Assembly (NCBI GenBank): GCA_958510875.1
Contig: OY294067.1
Location: 200,820,524-200,884,523 of the forward strand
DNA: 64,000 nt
Direction of reading: 5' to 3'
DNA from: Endomychus coccineus
Taxonomy: Eukaryota > Arthropoda > Insecta > Coleoptera > Endomychidae
Numbering within the stretch: position 1 is the stretch's first letter; each line of letters starts with the position of its first letter. Shown here piece after piece: positions 43,221 through 55,939 of the stretch. Below the pieces are notes generated by a model, which saw only the letters and a list, made by a program, of their open reading frames with translations, did not search any database and was not told the origin of the DNA. The translations under genes were made by a program, and so were the position numbers.

Positions 43221-45058
43221 CGCGTATTCTACGAACCTCGAAGCCACCTAAAAGGAACATTTCACACGACGAGTTCCTAGCACTGAAACCTCTTCGAGAG
43301 AACGAAAGCATCATCATCCTACCAGCAGATAAAGGAAATGCAACCGTTGTCATGAACACTAATGACTACAGAACCAAAATGGCTGCGCTATTGGATGATC
43401 CGACTTACAAGAAGATAAGATCTGATCCCACTACATATCTAGAGAAAACAACGAAAGCGAAAATCAAGGCATCTCCTATCGACCCTGAGTTACAGTTACA
43501 TCTCATTCCAAGAGAAAAATCATCCAGATGTCCGAAACTGTATGGTCTCCCAAAAATACACAAGCCAGCAGTACCTCTGAGACCAATAGTAAGCTCTATC
43601 GGCTCACCATCACATGCATTAGCAAGATTCCTAGCCAAGAAGTTACAACCGCACGTTGAGACAGCATCATCGTATGTGAGGAACGCGGAACACTTTATCG
43701 AACTTCTAGATATGCAAATAGTAGGACCTGACGACATATTAGTAAGCTTCGACGTAGCATCCTTGTTCACACAAGTACCCATAAACGAAGTCCTAGAGAT
43801 CATCCAACATAAATACAAACCGGAAGGATACATTATTGACTTGGCCAAACACTGTGTAGCCAATACTTACTTTATGTACGAGGGACAGCGATATAGGCAA
43901 ATCGAAGGAGCACCGATGGGATCACCAATCTCACCAGTGATCGCAAATCTTTTCATGGAGGGTTTTGAGATTAAAGCTCTTAACACAGCGTAACTAAAAC
44001 CCAAACTTTGGCTCAGATATGTAGATGATATTTTCGTTATTTGGTCACATGGAGAAGGACAACTAAGAGGGTTTCTCGATCACCTGAATGGAATCCATGA
44101 TCGGATAAAATTCACAATAGAAGCCGAAGAGAACAACCAATTACCATTTCTAGATGTTTTGGTAACAAAGAAAACTGACGGCAGTTTGGGACATACAGTA
44201 TTCAGAAAAAAGACCCACACGAACAGATATTTGAATAGTAACTCGCATCACCATCCATCCCAGCTACAAGCAGTCGTAAATACCCTCATGACAAGGTCAA
44301 AACGTCTCGCTGATGCGGAGAACTTCGATGGAGAAATGGAAACCATCCGAGCAGCCCTTAGGATGAATGGCTACTCAAGAAAACAGATTCATAACTCTCA
44401 ACGCAAAAATGAGAAGGATGTCAACAATGAAGATCAACCAGTGGGAAACGCTTTTCTACCTTACATAAAAGGCACAACTGACAAAATCTGCAAAATACTG
44501 AGCCGTCATGATATCAAAACAACCTTCACAACAGATAGGAAAATCAAAAATGTTCTTCGGAATCCAAAAGACAGAATTCCTCTAGAATGCCAAGAAGTGT
44601 ACGAGGTGCCATGTGGTAATTGTGAAAAGACATACATCGGACAGACCAACAGACGCATTGATGTGCGAAAGACTGAACATGCAAACGCTGTGTCGAAAAA
44701 CGAAACCACGTCTTCACTAGCTGAACATGTAAGAAGTACGGGCCATATGATCAACTTTAGCGGCACAAAGACTCTAGCCAACATTGAACACTTCTACACC
44801 AGAATAACCAGGGAGGCAATAGAGATCGAGAAACGTCCACATAGTCTTAACAAACGAGATGACGGACTAAGATTACCAGCAACATGGAAACCCGCTTTAG
44901 AAAGTCGGAAGATACAACCAAAAACAAGAGAGAACGTGGTATCCAGTGCACGTGCAACAGGTCACGGAAACTTTCCGGCTGATTCCAGCGTCACAATGAC
45001 GTCATCCAAACGTGTCACTCGGAGCCAAACACGTAGAAATCAACCAAGCGTGAAATAG
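43221..45058 (+). pseudogene. PLE-2 copy E: RT with GIY-YIG endonuclease, one nonsense codon
   Basis: Head-to-head partner of copy D. It starts further upstream (PADKGNATVVM, YGLPKIHKPAVPLRPIVSS), contains all RT blocks and the endonuclease, and ends at 45058. One TAA at 43991-43993 replaces the CAA of copy D, between the GSPIS and YVDD blocks. The frame continues after it without shift. The start codon region is missing. A few amino-acid differences from copy D in the shared part suggest a recent origin. The first residues of the frame opening at 43010 are antisense of copy D. Confidence 0.88.
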
Positions 45059-45125
45059 TTCGAAAGTCCAAAGGTCAAGCATAACGGGGGATATAAATAC
45101 CTGTCCCTCCAAGTAAGCGTCAGTT

Positions 45126-45257
45126 CGCCTAGATTTTCCAGACTCTACGGTCGAATCACCTGAAGATGGCAAATGCGACTTTGCCGAAACGTCGTGAAAT
45201 TGGTCCTTTTGAGGACCGAAACCACACAACGCGGATCAATACCCGAGAATCCAGTTC

Positions 45258-45260
<3 letters not shown>
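45126..45260 (+). mobile_element. PLE-2 copy E pLTR
   Basis: CGCCTAGATTTTCCAGACTC to CCAGTTCTACATATATA, the mirror image of 41611-41755. It follows 67 bp of 3' UTR (45059-45125) and runs into (TA)n. Confidence 0.85.
45157..45196 (+). ncRNA. Hammerhead-type ribozyme motif, PLE-2 copy E
   Basis: CAC 45157-45159, CTGAAGA 45160-45166, stem II 45168-45185, GAAAC 45186-45190, cut predicted after 45193, GTG 45194-45196. An ATG at 45165-45167 opens a short frame through the pLTR ([19 protein letters not shown]). Confidence 0.77.

Positions 45261-45316
<56 letters not shown>
45260..45316. repeat. (TA)n microsatellite
   Basis: TA run closing the PLE-2 pair on the right. The next palindromic element starts directly after it. 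Confidence 0.95.
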
Positions 45317-45317
<1 letters not shown>

Positions 45318-45320
<3 letters not shown>

Positions 45321-46254
45321 GGGTTCCATTAATTTTTTACAACTTCAAAAAACTTGAGTTCTCAGAATGACGTTAGATTTCAGAACATGAGAGTATCAAC
45401 CGAAAAAAGAGGATTCCCGAAATTTTAGCCCTCTAGGCCCATTGTGACCTTCCTGGGGCCCTCGAAAGGGCCAAAACAGGGCTGAAAAAAGCCTATGTTT
45501 GGTAGATTGTTTTCTCAGCCTTGGAAACAGGTATCGATACATACATCACGACAAATATTTCGTCGTTTCATTTATTCTCATCTGGGGATTTTGCATTTTG
45601 AGTTACCTTGTTAATACATCGGTGTAGACCGCTTATATTGTGTATACAATTTCATGAAATTCGACCTGACTTCAAAGGGGCGCCGAATTGCGAAATCACA
45701 ATATAATCAGTTTCACTGGGGCTCATATTTTTTGCCTTTTAATTTTCTTTCTGGAACTCTGAAATATTTCATGATCATTGCAGTAGAATTGAAGATATAG
45801 CACTACAAATTAGGCCATTTTTGACAAAAAACGTGAAAATTGACATTTTTAACCAGGCGTAAAATTTTTCTATCAGAATGAAATGACTTGAAATTGTAAC
45901 GAAATATTCTTTGAGCATGTACAAACAAACTCTGAAAATTTTGATATGGAACTCGGAGTTTAAAACAGCCATTATGAGGAGCAAAAATTAAAAAAATTGT
46001 TCCTGTATCACACATTGATGCATGGTTTTTTAAGGTTTTGGGCAAGAACTAGGCATTTTTCAAAAATTTTGAATGATCGAAGCTTATAAGCAAAAAATTT
46101 CCTGTCGAAAAAAATAGTTTCTTTCTAATTCTGCATAGTTTTGTAGCTAGAGGGCGCCAGAGAAAAACTACGGATTAGCTTGAAAGATAACGAAAATTCA
46201 TAATTCAAATTGTTCAATGAGTGGAACAAGAAAAATTCGTGATAAAAAGTACCA
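45318..46254 (+). mobile_element. Direct copy of one palindrome arm
   Basis: Shares TTCAAAAAACTTGA, GTATCAACCGAAAAA and TTGGAAACAGGTATCGA with 46285-46990 (same orientation) and with 48322-47520 (inverted). It is an extra half-element in direct orientation, separated from the next arm by a TATATA-rich linker at 46255-46285. Confidence 0.8.
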
Positions 46255-46284
46255 TGTATGTATATATAGGTATATATGTATATA

Positions 46285-48322
46285 TGGGTAGTTCCATCAC
46301 TTTTGTACAATTTCAAAAAACTTGAACTCCTAGAATAGCGCCAAATTTTAGAACATGGAAGTATCAACCGAAAAAGAAGAATTCCAAAGATTTTAGCCCC
46401 CTAGGCTCATTGTAACCTTCCTGGAAACCTCGTGAGGGCCAAAACAGGGCTGAATAAAGCCTATTTTTGATAGACTGTTTTCTCAGCCTTGGAAACAGGT
46501 ATCGACACATACATGCCAGCAAACCTTGTTAATACATCGGTGTAGATCGCTTATATTGTGTATACAATTTCATGAAATTCGGCCTGACTTCAAAGTAGTG
46601 CAGAATTACGGAATCACAACTTAGTAAAATTTACGGTGGCTCAAATTGTTTGCCTTTCAATTCCCTTTCTGGAACTCTAACACATTTCATGATTATTACA
46701 GTAGATTTGAAGATATAGCACTACAAAGTTGGCCATTTTTGATAAAAAACGTAAAAATTGACAATTTTAACCAGGCGTGAAATTTTTCCGTCATTATAAA
46801 AAGTCTTGAAATTGTAGTGAAATATTCTTGAAACATCGACAAAACAACTATGTGAATTTGGATATGGAAGTCGGAGTTTGAAGCAGCCATTATGAGGCTG
46901 TATCAAACATTACATGCATGGTTTTTGTGAAGTTTTGAGCGAGAGCTATACATTTTTGGAAATAATTTCAAACAGTCATATACTTTCCTAAACTCTCCAT
47001 GATTTGTACTACAATATCATTCTTGACTACAGAGATAAACTGGAAACTTTGACATAGTTAGTCTTACTTTGTTTCTTTGAAACCAACTAAATGCATAATT
47101 GCTGGTGATCCTGGATGTCATACGATTTGCGTATGTGCAGAACACGAGAATATCAAATTGAAGTTGAATACTTATAATAGAAATTGCTGTATGCGATACA
47201 AATAGTGAAAAGTATATGTTACATAAATATGACAATTGTCCAATAGCCAAAATTGAAGAAGTTGCTGAACGTAATACTGCATATGCAAATGAAACGGTAT
47301 CGTACAACAATTGACTCACACACTTTTTACTACTTGTATCGCATACAGCAATTTCCAGCAAATCTCGATATTTTAGTCAATTATTATAAGTAGGTACTCA
47401 ATTGCAATTTGATATTCTCGTGTTCTGCACATACGCAAATCGTATGACTTCCAGAATCACCAGCAAATATGCATTTAGTTGTTTTCAAAGAAGCAAAGTA
47501 AGAAAACTATGTAGTCAAAGATGAAATTCTTGTACATATCCATGTGGAGTATAGAAAAGTATACGATTGTTTAAAATTTAGAAAAAAATGTATAGTTCTT
47601 GCTTAAACCCTCAAAAAACCATGCATGTAATGTACGATACAGAAACGATTTTTATTAATTTTTGGGTCTTATAATGACTGCTTTAAACTCCGAGTTCCAT
47701 ATCCAAATTCACAGAGATTGTTTGTACATCTTTGGAGAATATTTTTCTACAATTTCAAGATATTTCATTATGACAGAAAAATTTCATGCCTGGTTAAAGA
47801 TGTCAGTTTTCACGATTTTTGTCAAAAATGGTCAACTTTGTAGTGCTATATCTTCAAATCCACTGAAGTGATCATGGATTATTTTAGAGCACCAGGAAGA
47901 ATATTGAAAGAAAAAAAATGTTGAGCTACAGGGGGTCTGATTATGTTGCGATTTCGCTATTCGGCGCCCCTTTGAAGTCAGGTCGAATTTCATGAAATTG
48001 TATACACAATATAAGCGGTCTACACTCATGTATTAACAAGGTGACTCAAAATGTGAAATTCCCGGATGAAAATACATAAAATGACAAATTATTTGCCGCC
48101 ATGTATGTGTCGATACCTGTTTTCAAGGCTGAGGAAACAATCTACCAAAAATAGGATTGTTTCAGTCTTGTTTTGGCCTTTTCGAAGGCCCCAGGAGCAT
48201 TACAATGGGCCTAGAGGGCTGAAATTTTGAGAATACCATTTTTTCGGTTGATACTTTCATGTTCTGAAATTTGGCGTCATTCTGAGAACTCAAGTTTTTT
48301 GAAATTGTACAAAAGTAGTGAA
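46285..48322. mobile_element. Two-kilobase noncoding palindromic element
   Basis: Left arm 46285-47215 and right arm 47320-48322 are inverted copies: GTACAATTTCAAAAAACTTG at the left end against its complement at the right end, and ATTGCTGTATGCGATACAA against TTGTATCGCATACAGCAAT near the centre. The spacer is about 100 bp. Frames of 60-110 codons occur but are not conserved between arms. In size and design it matches the element at 1902-4060, although the sequences are unrelated by eye. Confidence 0.82.
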
Positions 48323-48327
48323 TTTTT

Positions 48328-48374
48328 ATTTCATTTTATTTTCAGTATATATACGAACCAATGTACCAAGAAAG
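48328..48374 (+). mobile_element. Family-5 tail fragment
   Basis: TTCAGTATATATACGAACCA and ATGTACCAAGAAAG match 34520-34555. It lies between the palindrome and an LTR-B piece. Confidence 0.6.
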
Positions 48375-48375
48375 T

Positions 48376-48617
48376 ATTCATTAAGATTAAGATATGATTA
48401 TTCATATGATTGTTACGTGATGCTTATATTTATCATGATCAATTGTTATGAAAAGTGTGATTGTATGGAGTACGACATTAAGTCATAATGACTTTGCTCT
48501 CCAAGATCAGTATATACAAACCCTTTTTGTAGCGTGAGTGTTTCAATACCTGTTCCCAAAGGACCATCGATCAGCTTATCGCAAACTGTCTCCAGTCGTT
48601 AAGAGCTGATCCCCACA
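48376..48617 (+). mobile_element. 5'-truncated LTR-B LTR
   Basis: Aligns with the 3' half of the other LTR-B LTRs and ends GAGCTGATCCCCACA, supporting CA as the true LTR end. The AGCTGATC stem is kept. No internal region follows. Confidence 0.75.
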
Positions 48618-48649
48618 CGGTGACCATTTTTGACGAACTATTGACAGTT

Positions 48650-49050
48650 TCTTCATATATATTATTCCTTGCAGTAAGGATCTGTCGGTATTTAGTATCT
48701 GAAAGTTTATTGTATGATAGATCCTGTACCATTGTACAATTACTGTTTAATCCGTGTTATTCCGCGTACTGACCACGATAAGGAGGAATAAATAATTGTT
48801 TGTACCGGAGTAAACGTGAAGAGATTGAGTGAATTCTTATAGTGTGCAAAAACGAGTACGAGTACTGAAACCGAGCGAGCACCGCACTAATCACCGCACT
48901 GGTAGTGCAGAGAAGAGCTGATCTTGATCAGCTGTAATCTGAACTTCGCCCGATGAAATTTCCATCTTATTAATTTAAGGCACAATTTTGTATTTCTACT
49001 GTATAACTGGAAATTGAATAAAGACATATTATTATTATTATTATTATTAA
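48650..49050 (+). mobile_element. Possible LINE or SINE 3' end with (ATT)n tail
   Basis: GAATAAAGACAT followed by an ATT triplet run (49028-49050) resembles the 3' end of a non-LTR element. The body has no coding motif I recognise. Tentative. Confidence 0.35.
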
Positions 49051-50778
49051 TCCGCTTTCATCCTGCATTGCTTGTAAGACCCATACACCGTATACCGCTT
49101 TGACTGATTTCATTGTTCGTAACTGGCTTAAGATGAAGATATACATCCGTTTCCCTGTAGTCTGGATATCCGTAAGCATTCGCGTACATGCGTAATGAGT
49201 AGAACCTGACTCTATACGTATCACTTCACAGCTCCTCCGCTTAGTGTTGTGACTTCATGCTTCCCTCTAGGTAGCTTTATTTTTTTTTAATTGACTAGTT
49301 TCAATTAAATAATTTTTGAATTTTTATTTAATTGTTACACATTCTGTAAGATATTTATTTTATCATCTATACGCATTTGAATAATATTCAAATTAACGTT
49401 TATAGGAAAATATTATTGAAAAACAAATTTTACGCTTCTGTAAATCGAATATAAACCTATTGAGTGGAAGCTGTGTATCCTAGCCCTCAGATGATACCTT
49501 TGGCCCATCGCTGTTTGTTATAAGCAGTTGATATACGGTTCAAATTTGAGTTTGCGTTTTTGTTGTTTAGAACGATTTTGTTGGAATTTGTGTGTTTGCG
49601 GTTTTAAATTTACTCAAATTCAGTGTAGAAGCTTCTGTATATGTTGGTAGTTGAAGTTTTTTTATACTTAAAACCCTTCGGAGGAAGGTGCGTTTATCAC
49701 ATGGTTCCATTAAAAAATAGTTTGGATTGTCACCGAACGGCAAGCGATTTTTCGCAAAATTTGAATATCATAGGACCTTTTTATTATTTTTATTGTGTAG
49801 ACAAGCAGCTCGCTATAGTCAGATAGATAAATTTTTTCAAAGTTGCTTCAAATTCGTTGAATAATACTATGGTGAAGGAATTTTTGCTCTATAACCCTTT
49901 TCAACGATTTTAGAAATAGCTAGAGTAAATGCAATATACTATTCGAACTTCATCTGCAAAGAGTATAATGAGAATTAAGAATATCTTATCACATTCTTCT
50001 TACCGGTCAACACATTGAGACTTTTGCATGGATATTCAACTGGAGAATTGAAAAAAAAAACACTGTGATAATCATTCATAATTGTCAAGGCATATCTGAA
50101 CATCAGAACTTGAAATTCAGAATTGATGAAGTGTTTCAATCTGCTAATTCCAATTTCTTTGAGAGCGCAAGATAATATGATTAATTCAAATATTAAAGGA
50201 AACACAGGTGTAGTACGAAATAAAATCTAATATTACGCAAACTTCAAATTAGGGAACTTCAAATTAGGGAACTTCGAACTTTTCTTGTTTTACTCTCTCT
50301 TTCTAACCTTAAAAACGGATACTGAGAAATTAATTTTATGAAGGACCTTAAATAATCATTAGCTGGGAAGATACTTGGTAAAATGTTTAGCAAAGTTTAG
50401 ATCTTTAATAACGTCACTGTTGGTTTTCCTTTAAGACTAAGCGAATTTATGCTTTTAATATCTTTTAGCTTCGAAAATTGCTTCGTTTCCATAAAAATAA
50501 CTTCGTAATATATAATTCAATACGTTCCGCAGAACTATGGCTTTCTTATATAATATGAATTTTCTAAAATTTTTCATTGTGGCCTCATTTAATTAATTAA
50601 GTAGTTCTATACTCTGCTCTCAAAGGCACAAATTGTACTGAACATTTACCAATAATTCTGAAAAATTTGAAGCGGTTTCACCCCTCATACCTTGACAATT
50701 TTTGAACACATTGAACATAAGAAAATATTGTTGATTAACCATAGAAGAGTTCACACTGTGAATATATTGATAAGAAAA
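49051..50778. other. Unassigned interval
   Basis: No gene or element recognised. A 15-bp direct repeat (AAATTAGGGAACTTC) occurs at 50247-50275. Confidence 0.4.
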
Positions 50779-50812
50779 AATCAGCCTTATTCACTGAAAA
50801 TACTACAAAATT

Positions 50813-50852
50813 ACTGAGGATCTTCCGGCTACAAAGTAGCCATCATCAGAGT
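50813..50852 (-). ncRNA. Hammerhead-type motif, family 6 (minus, degenerate)
   Basis: Minus strand: CUGAUGA, U, GGCUAC-UUU-GUAGCC, then GGAAGAUC where GAAAGAUC is expected from the partner. Core A13 appears mutated to G. Confidence 0.5.
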
Positions 50853-50864
50853 GGATCAGAGTTT

Positions 50865-50904
50865 ACACTGATGATAGCTACTTGGTAGCCGAAAGGTCTT
50901 CAGT
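50865..50904 (+). ncRNA. Hammerhead-type motif, family 6 (plus)
   Basis: CTGATGA 50868-50874, T, stem II AGCTAC/GTAGC(C), GAAAGGTC 50891-50898. Core bases are intact but stem I pairing is weak. Confidence 0.5.
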
Positions 50905-51084
50905 CCCTCGATAGTATTTTTGATGGATAAGGGTAATTATTTTTCATCAATAGTGTTATAATATTATCGTATTCTTTCCATCAAGTTGTCTTTCGGAGTA
51001 TTTAGCGAACAGTGTTGATAGATGAATTGATATATAAACAAACAAGTTACACCTTCAGAATATTTACTGCCAGATCTACTGGAA

Positions 51085-51480
51085 TTAATCGTTCCCCACA
51101 GTCAGGTTCATACAAGCAGATAGGCCGGAAGTTGTCCTCCTCGATCAAGAAACCAAGACTGTGTATGTCATCGAGTATGCTCTGGCAGAAAAAGAGATAG
51201 TCTTGAAACAGGAAGAAAAATGGGCCGAGTAGCCAGATCTCCTGTTCGAGTTCTGCAGTCTACACCCAGATGACAAGATCGTATTAGTGGTTCTGATCAT
51301 CGGGATTCTGGGCGGAAATCGTTCTCCATTGCGTTTCAACTTAAAGATTATTCAGGACTGCAAGAACTCTAGACAGATCTTGCTAGACCGGATGCAGAAG
51401 GCAGTTTCTGGATTCTGGACTCAATAAAGCTAGTTGAAGTGGACAATTTAGGCACTTGGAGACCGTTACCGATCTGTGGG
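51085..51480 (+). pseudogene. R2-like LINE endonuclease remnant, second copy
   Basis: Matches 1430-1790: PEVVLLDQETKTVYVIEY, then KQEEKWAE, a stop, and LLFEFCSLHPDDKIVLVVLIIGILGG. The conserved Asp and Glu of the restriction-like fold are visible. The frame is broken by a TAG at about 51229 and the fragment is isolated. Confidence 0.6.
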
Positions 51481-54400
51481 GAGGAGTAGTAGTGTCAGCT
51501 AACGGATTTGTTTTTTTTTTGGCACGATTGCTTTGATGTCGTCGGAACGCGCAGCAGTTCCAACCAGAGTTTCAAGTAATAGATATATCTGAATCCAATG
51601 GTGCGTCGATGCTTCTACCTTATTCAATATCCATTCAAAATTTGAGCAACTATGAACTATCAATAGAAGTGTAACATCCCAATAATAGCAAACCAACCGT
51701 TTCGTTACTGACGATAGAGAAAGTTAGCTTAATGCTGTTAGTTATAGTTGTAGGTACAAAGAATCGGTAGTATTTTGTTAGTGGAATTCTTGTTTAAGTG
51801 GTATAGAAAAACATTTCACGCTTTTAAATCAAATGTAATAATTACCTATTTTGTTATCCTACTACAGATGATCCAAAAGCGTGATATACTGATCTTTATT
51901 TTCGAACAGACGCTTAAAATACTTCTTCCCAAAATTTTATCCTCATCCGAGTTCATTGATGGATTGATGAAGGATGGTTTCTTGATGTGAAAGCCAAAAA
52001 CCTGAGCATTCATATCCCAGCATTATGAGTTCCAGGATAGGTAGAATAGTTGCATACTTCCCGTATGAGTACAAAACGTTCTATGAAAAAGTGTTGATGA
52101 AACGAACCACTATTACAGAAGTTATGTTGGAAGTGCTACCTTAGTGAGGATTTTACCTATATTTTGTACATAATGCTTTCAAAACATATATTCTAGTCAT
52201 TCATTTATTTGGATTCGGCCTATTCCTACTACTGTGGTTAATCAATCACTGACTATTCCAAACTGCAGGAAGGATCTCTTACGTGAGGTGACATCTTACA
52301 GCACGAGGGACCTACTGTTTAACTTCCCATTCGAAGTATCGTGCGGTTATTATATTCCCCAATGAACCTTGCCGCCTGTTGTATGGGCTATTCATGATAT
52401 GTTTCGAAATTATCTCAGCAGTGAACAGGGTACGAAACTGGGTTGCTGGAACCAGTGGGAACCGTGTGAAGTACTACACTACCGGAGGTCATTTTCAAAA
52501 CGTCTGAATAATACAAAAATCTTCCGAACGTTATATTAGTCAGCTTAAAAAAAATAGAAATATCTCAGATTCTTACTTATCTATATTTATGGCTAATCCA
52601 TCTTGAAGTTTGAAGAAGAGAAGAGTTTTCAGTATCGTAATTTCTCCGTAATTGCAGTTCAAACGATATGTACTGGTATAGCGGGTAAATGTAAAGAACA
52701 TCGTATGAAAATTTGGTCGGGAAGAATTATGAAGGAACTTAGTAGGAAACTTTTATTGAATTGTCAAAAAAATACCTTTCCGAATCATTCACTCCTTCAT
52801 ACTGTTGGTTCAACCTTACAGACCTTCTAGTGTGATATAACATTTGGCAAATGTTCGACTTCGAGGAAACCACTCATCATGAAACTAGAAAAGAAATTGT
52901 ACTACTAGAATGAAGTTAGATTTGGGGATATTCAGTTGAATGTTCTTTAACCATTCTTTTATCGTATTTGTGGAAAGGCAAATCATCGATTATTTGGAGC
53001 GAATGTTAATTGATGTAAAGTCACAGAGCATGTTAATTCTCTTGGCATCAACACATCAAACGCATATACATTTCTCGATAAATTCCGCAGTTCACTTGAT
53101 AAGGTTAGGAGAATACAGACACTTTGACAATTAATTGGGATAAATGAGAATCATTCAGAAACAAACTACTTGTCATTAGCTAAATGCGAGAATGTGCTCG
53201 AATGTGCTCTTATGTGCCTAAATTCCGTCTGAAACTGTTCTGCAGATATCAAGAGCTGACATTATCTGTCTTTGCTAATAAACAACAGTGAATACCGGAA
53301 AGGAAATGGTGGATAAAATATTAAATCGCAAACACAATAAGATGTATTGGATGGAGGCCTCCAGTTATAATCGGAAGTGAATTCTGAATGGGATACAATG
53401 AGGTTGATAAAATATGGGTTCTATTGGAAAAAGAGATGTGCTAGAGATGTGCGCACTCTGAAATAACGTAAAAAGGACTATGAAGCATAATACGCAATTC
53501 TTTTGCAATCAATTGACTCAATAAAATTGCAGAATCATGTGAAGGAAACAAAATAAATATGTCACGGTTATGGAAGGATCGCTATCGCTTCTACACAACA
53601 ATTCTGGAATAATAAAATGGGAATTATTTGTACCCTATTCATTCCCAATTTGGAGCAGTAAACGAACAAAATATAACAATACCTTCAATCTCAATATTCA
53701 ACCATGCTGTGATTTTCGTATATTTCTGTTTTTGTCTGCTCTCATCTTAGAATTCCCATGTTATAGAAATAGTAGGGCCTTCCATCCTGCGTGCAAGATT
53801 TGATGACGGAATGAAAGAATAATAGCCAATATAATATAATATAAAAGTGTTATAGGAATTATCATCAAAAATACCATATAATTCAATTCACTAGATCATT
53901 GTTACCATTAAGTGTAATATGATTTTTTTCATATTGTTATGAATGACTCTTCTCGATTATAATCCCGATTATCATTCAGTTCCCTCCACCTTGATCATTA
54001 TTATAAGCCTCATCAGCTTTTTTCTCCATCAACGTTCGTTTCATTGGTCTCGTCGGCGTCTAGTCAAAATTCATGACCTTGTTTCGTTTACACTCATATG
54101 GAATTCTTATTCATCTAATCTCTGATAAAAATATATTTACTCGAAGATAAAAACGATTTCATACAAATCAACAGTTCTTTAATAAGCCCCAAAATTTGTC
54201 TGCGCTTGGATCAATTTGTATCTACGATTATAACATTTTACCTGCGACAGAACTCACTTCCACATCACATTAGTTGAAGCAAATGCTTGGAATTTTCTTA
54301 ATGAATTCAGAAACTTCCCAAAATTCATGCAATGTTGCATGTTGTATGACTTTCCTGCTTGCACACTGTTTAGGAATTCCTGTCTTCCTGATTGATATGC

Positions 54401-55939
54401 AAAAGATCTAATTAGAATTGAGAGATGATTCGAGAACATCTATCTAGTTTTCCTGGAACATTTCATTGAGGCTCTGTCGATGAATTTTGTCGACTCGGTC
54501 GCTCCTCCGACTTATTTTTGGATATCCTTCGAGACTATTATAGGAGAAACAAAGTACAGTAGTTCTTTACATCTTCGAAATGCCACAGGGAACAAGGACG
54601 GTAGAACATTTGATTACAATACGCAAATGAGAGGAAAACCTAGGTATATACCCAACTAGGATGATTCAAGCTTGATTTAAATCTCAATAATCTGGTAGTA
54701 ATTCATCAGACATGATTTATATCAACGTCCTGGCTGAGCCTCGCTGTACCAGCTCGCGCGTTGAAAAATTGGTTAAGACTTGACCATTGTGTTAATTATC
54801 ATGAAAATAGAAACATTCTTTTGAAAATTGCTTGCGAAAACATATGTTTTGCTGGCAACATGCAGATAATTTATCGTTCCCTGAAAATATATTTGAAATA
54901 GACTGATAATACTGCTACTACCCCTTACTATTACGCTGGATGCCTGTTCTCGTAACAATGGCATCTAACTTTAATATGTATTAACTGTCGTTGTATTCAT
55001 TTCTAAATTATGACTTCATAACAATGTAAATTGATGGAATCAATTTCAACTATGTACATGTCGATACATCGTTCTCCCCCTGAAAGATCAGTCTTTCTGA
55101 GAGAAGTTTGTGAAGTATGGAAGAATGAATTTGATCCTCCCACGTTTGAGCGATAAATCTATTAGATATTGTGAGGCCTAAAGTTATATAAAGTCAATTC
55201 TATTTTGAGATGTCCTATTATATCTAAAAAAATTGTTATGATGTGGAATCATGAGGTAAGTCATACAGGAACTGAAAAAATAGGAAAAATTCCAGCATGT
55301 TATGTTTGTTGAATTAGTGGAAGCATGAATTATCTTACAATAACATAGTGTAACTACGAAAATTGCTTACGAGAACGTGAAGGTTCTCCTTCCAAACATG
55401 TCAGCATTCAGAACATAGAAGCCTTATACCTTTTGCAGCCAGTCGTGATAATACGATGGGTCTGTGCGCTCCCAAAAAAGTTAATTGGTGGAGTCCTTAG
55501 GATAACCGGGATTATTTTGTATCGCTCAAATAATATTCGCGTCAATGCCTAATCGACAATCGAACATCAAGGGATATAGTCTATCGCAGACCTGTGGAAT
55601 GTTCCCACGAACAAAATCACGAGGATCGGAACCACATTGTCAGTTTCTGCGAGGAACAAGTTTTTGGAGGAGACATACATCGCAGACCCATCTACGATCC
55701 CTTATACCGACTTCAGAAAGGATGAACAAAGTCACATTTCTGCTAATGAGTACGATAAATATCATTTGAACTTGTATTAGTTCTTGATAATTCAAATAAA
55801 TCAACAGTATCGTCTTAAACTCAGACATTGAAAATCCTCTCTGATAATTATCCTTCGAAGAATAAAAATCCAACTAAGCCTGAATAAATATAAGTATAAT
55901 ACATAACTGATTGATTCTGATAATACAGAAAATCGAATT
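51481..55939. other. Unassigned interval
   Basis: About 4.5 kb with no recognised element, repeat or gene. ORFs do not exceed 77 codons. The right part may include the 5' LTR and leader of the Ty3/Gypsy element that follows, but no LTR pair is visible in the window. Confidence 0.4.

Larger units (their letters stand above)
50779..50935. mobile_element. Inverted pair of pLTR fragments from a sixth PLE-like family
   Basis: Two hammerhead-bearing fragments face each other across a 15-bp spacer near 50857. Left arm: TTATTCACTGAAAATACTAC... Right arm: ...ATAGTATTTTTGATGGATAA. Same head-to-head design as the other PLE remnants, but without (TA)n and without coding sequence. Confidence 0.65.

Noticed and set aside
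43221..43359. N-terminal 45 residues of the 514-codon minus-strand frame (43359-41815)
   Set aside because: They are antisense of PLE-2 copy E beyond the head-to-head junction. The start of the 43010-43993 frame is likewise antisense of copy D.
47017..47361. 114-codon minus-strand ORF at the palindrome centre
   Set aside because: It spans the loop of the foldback element and is not conserved between the arms.
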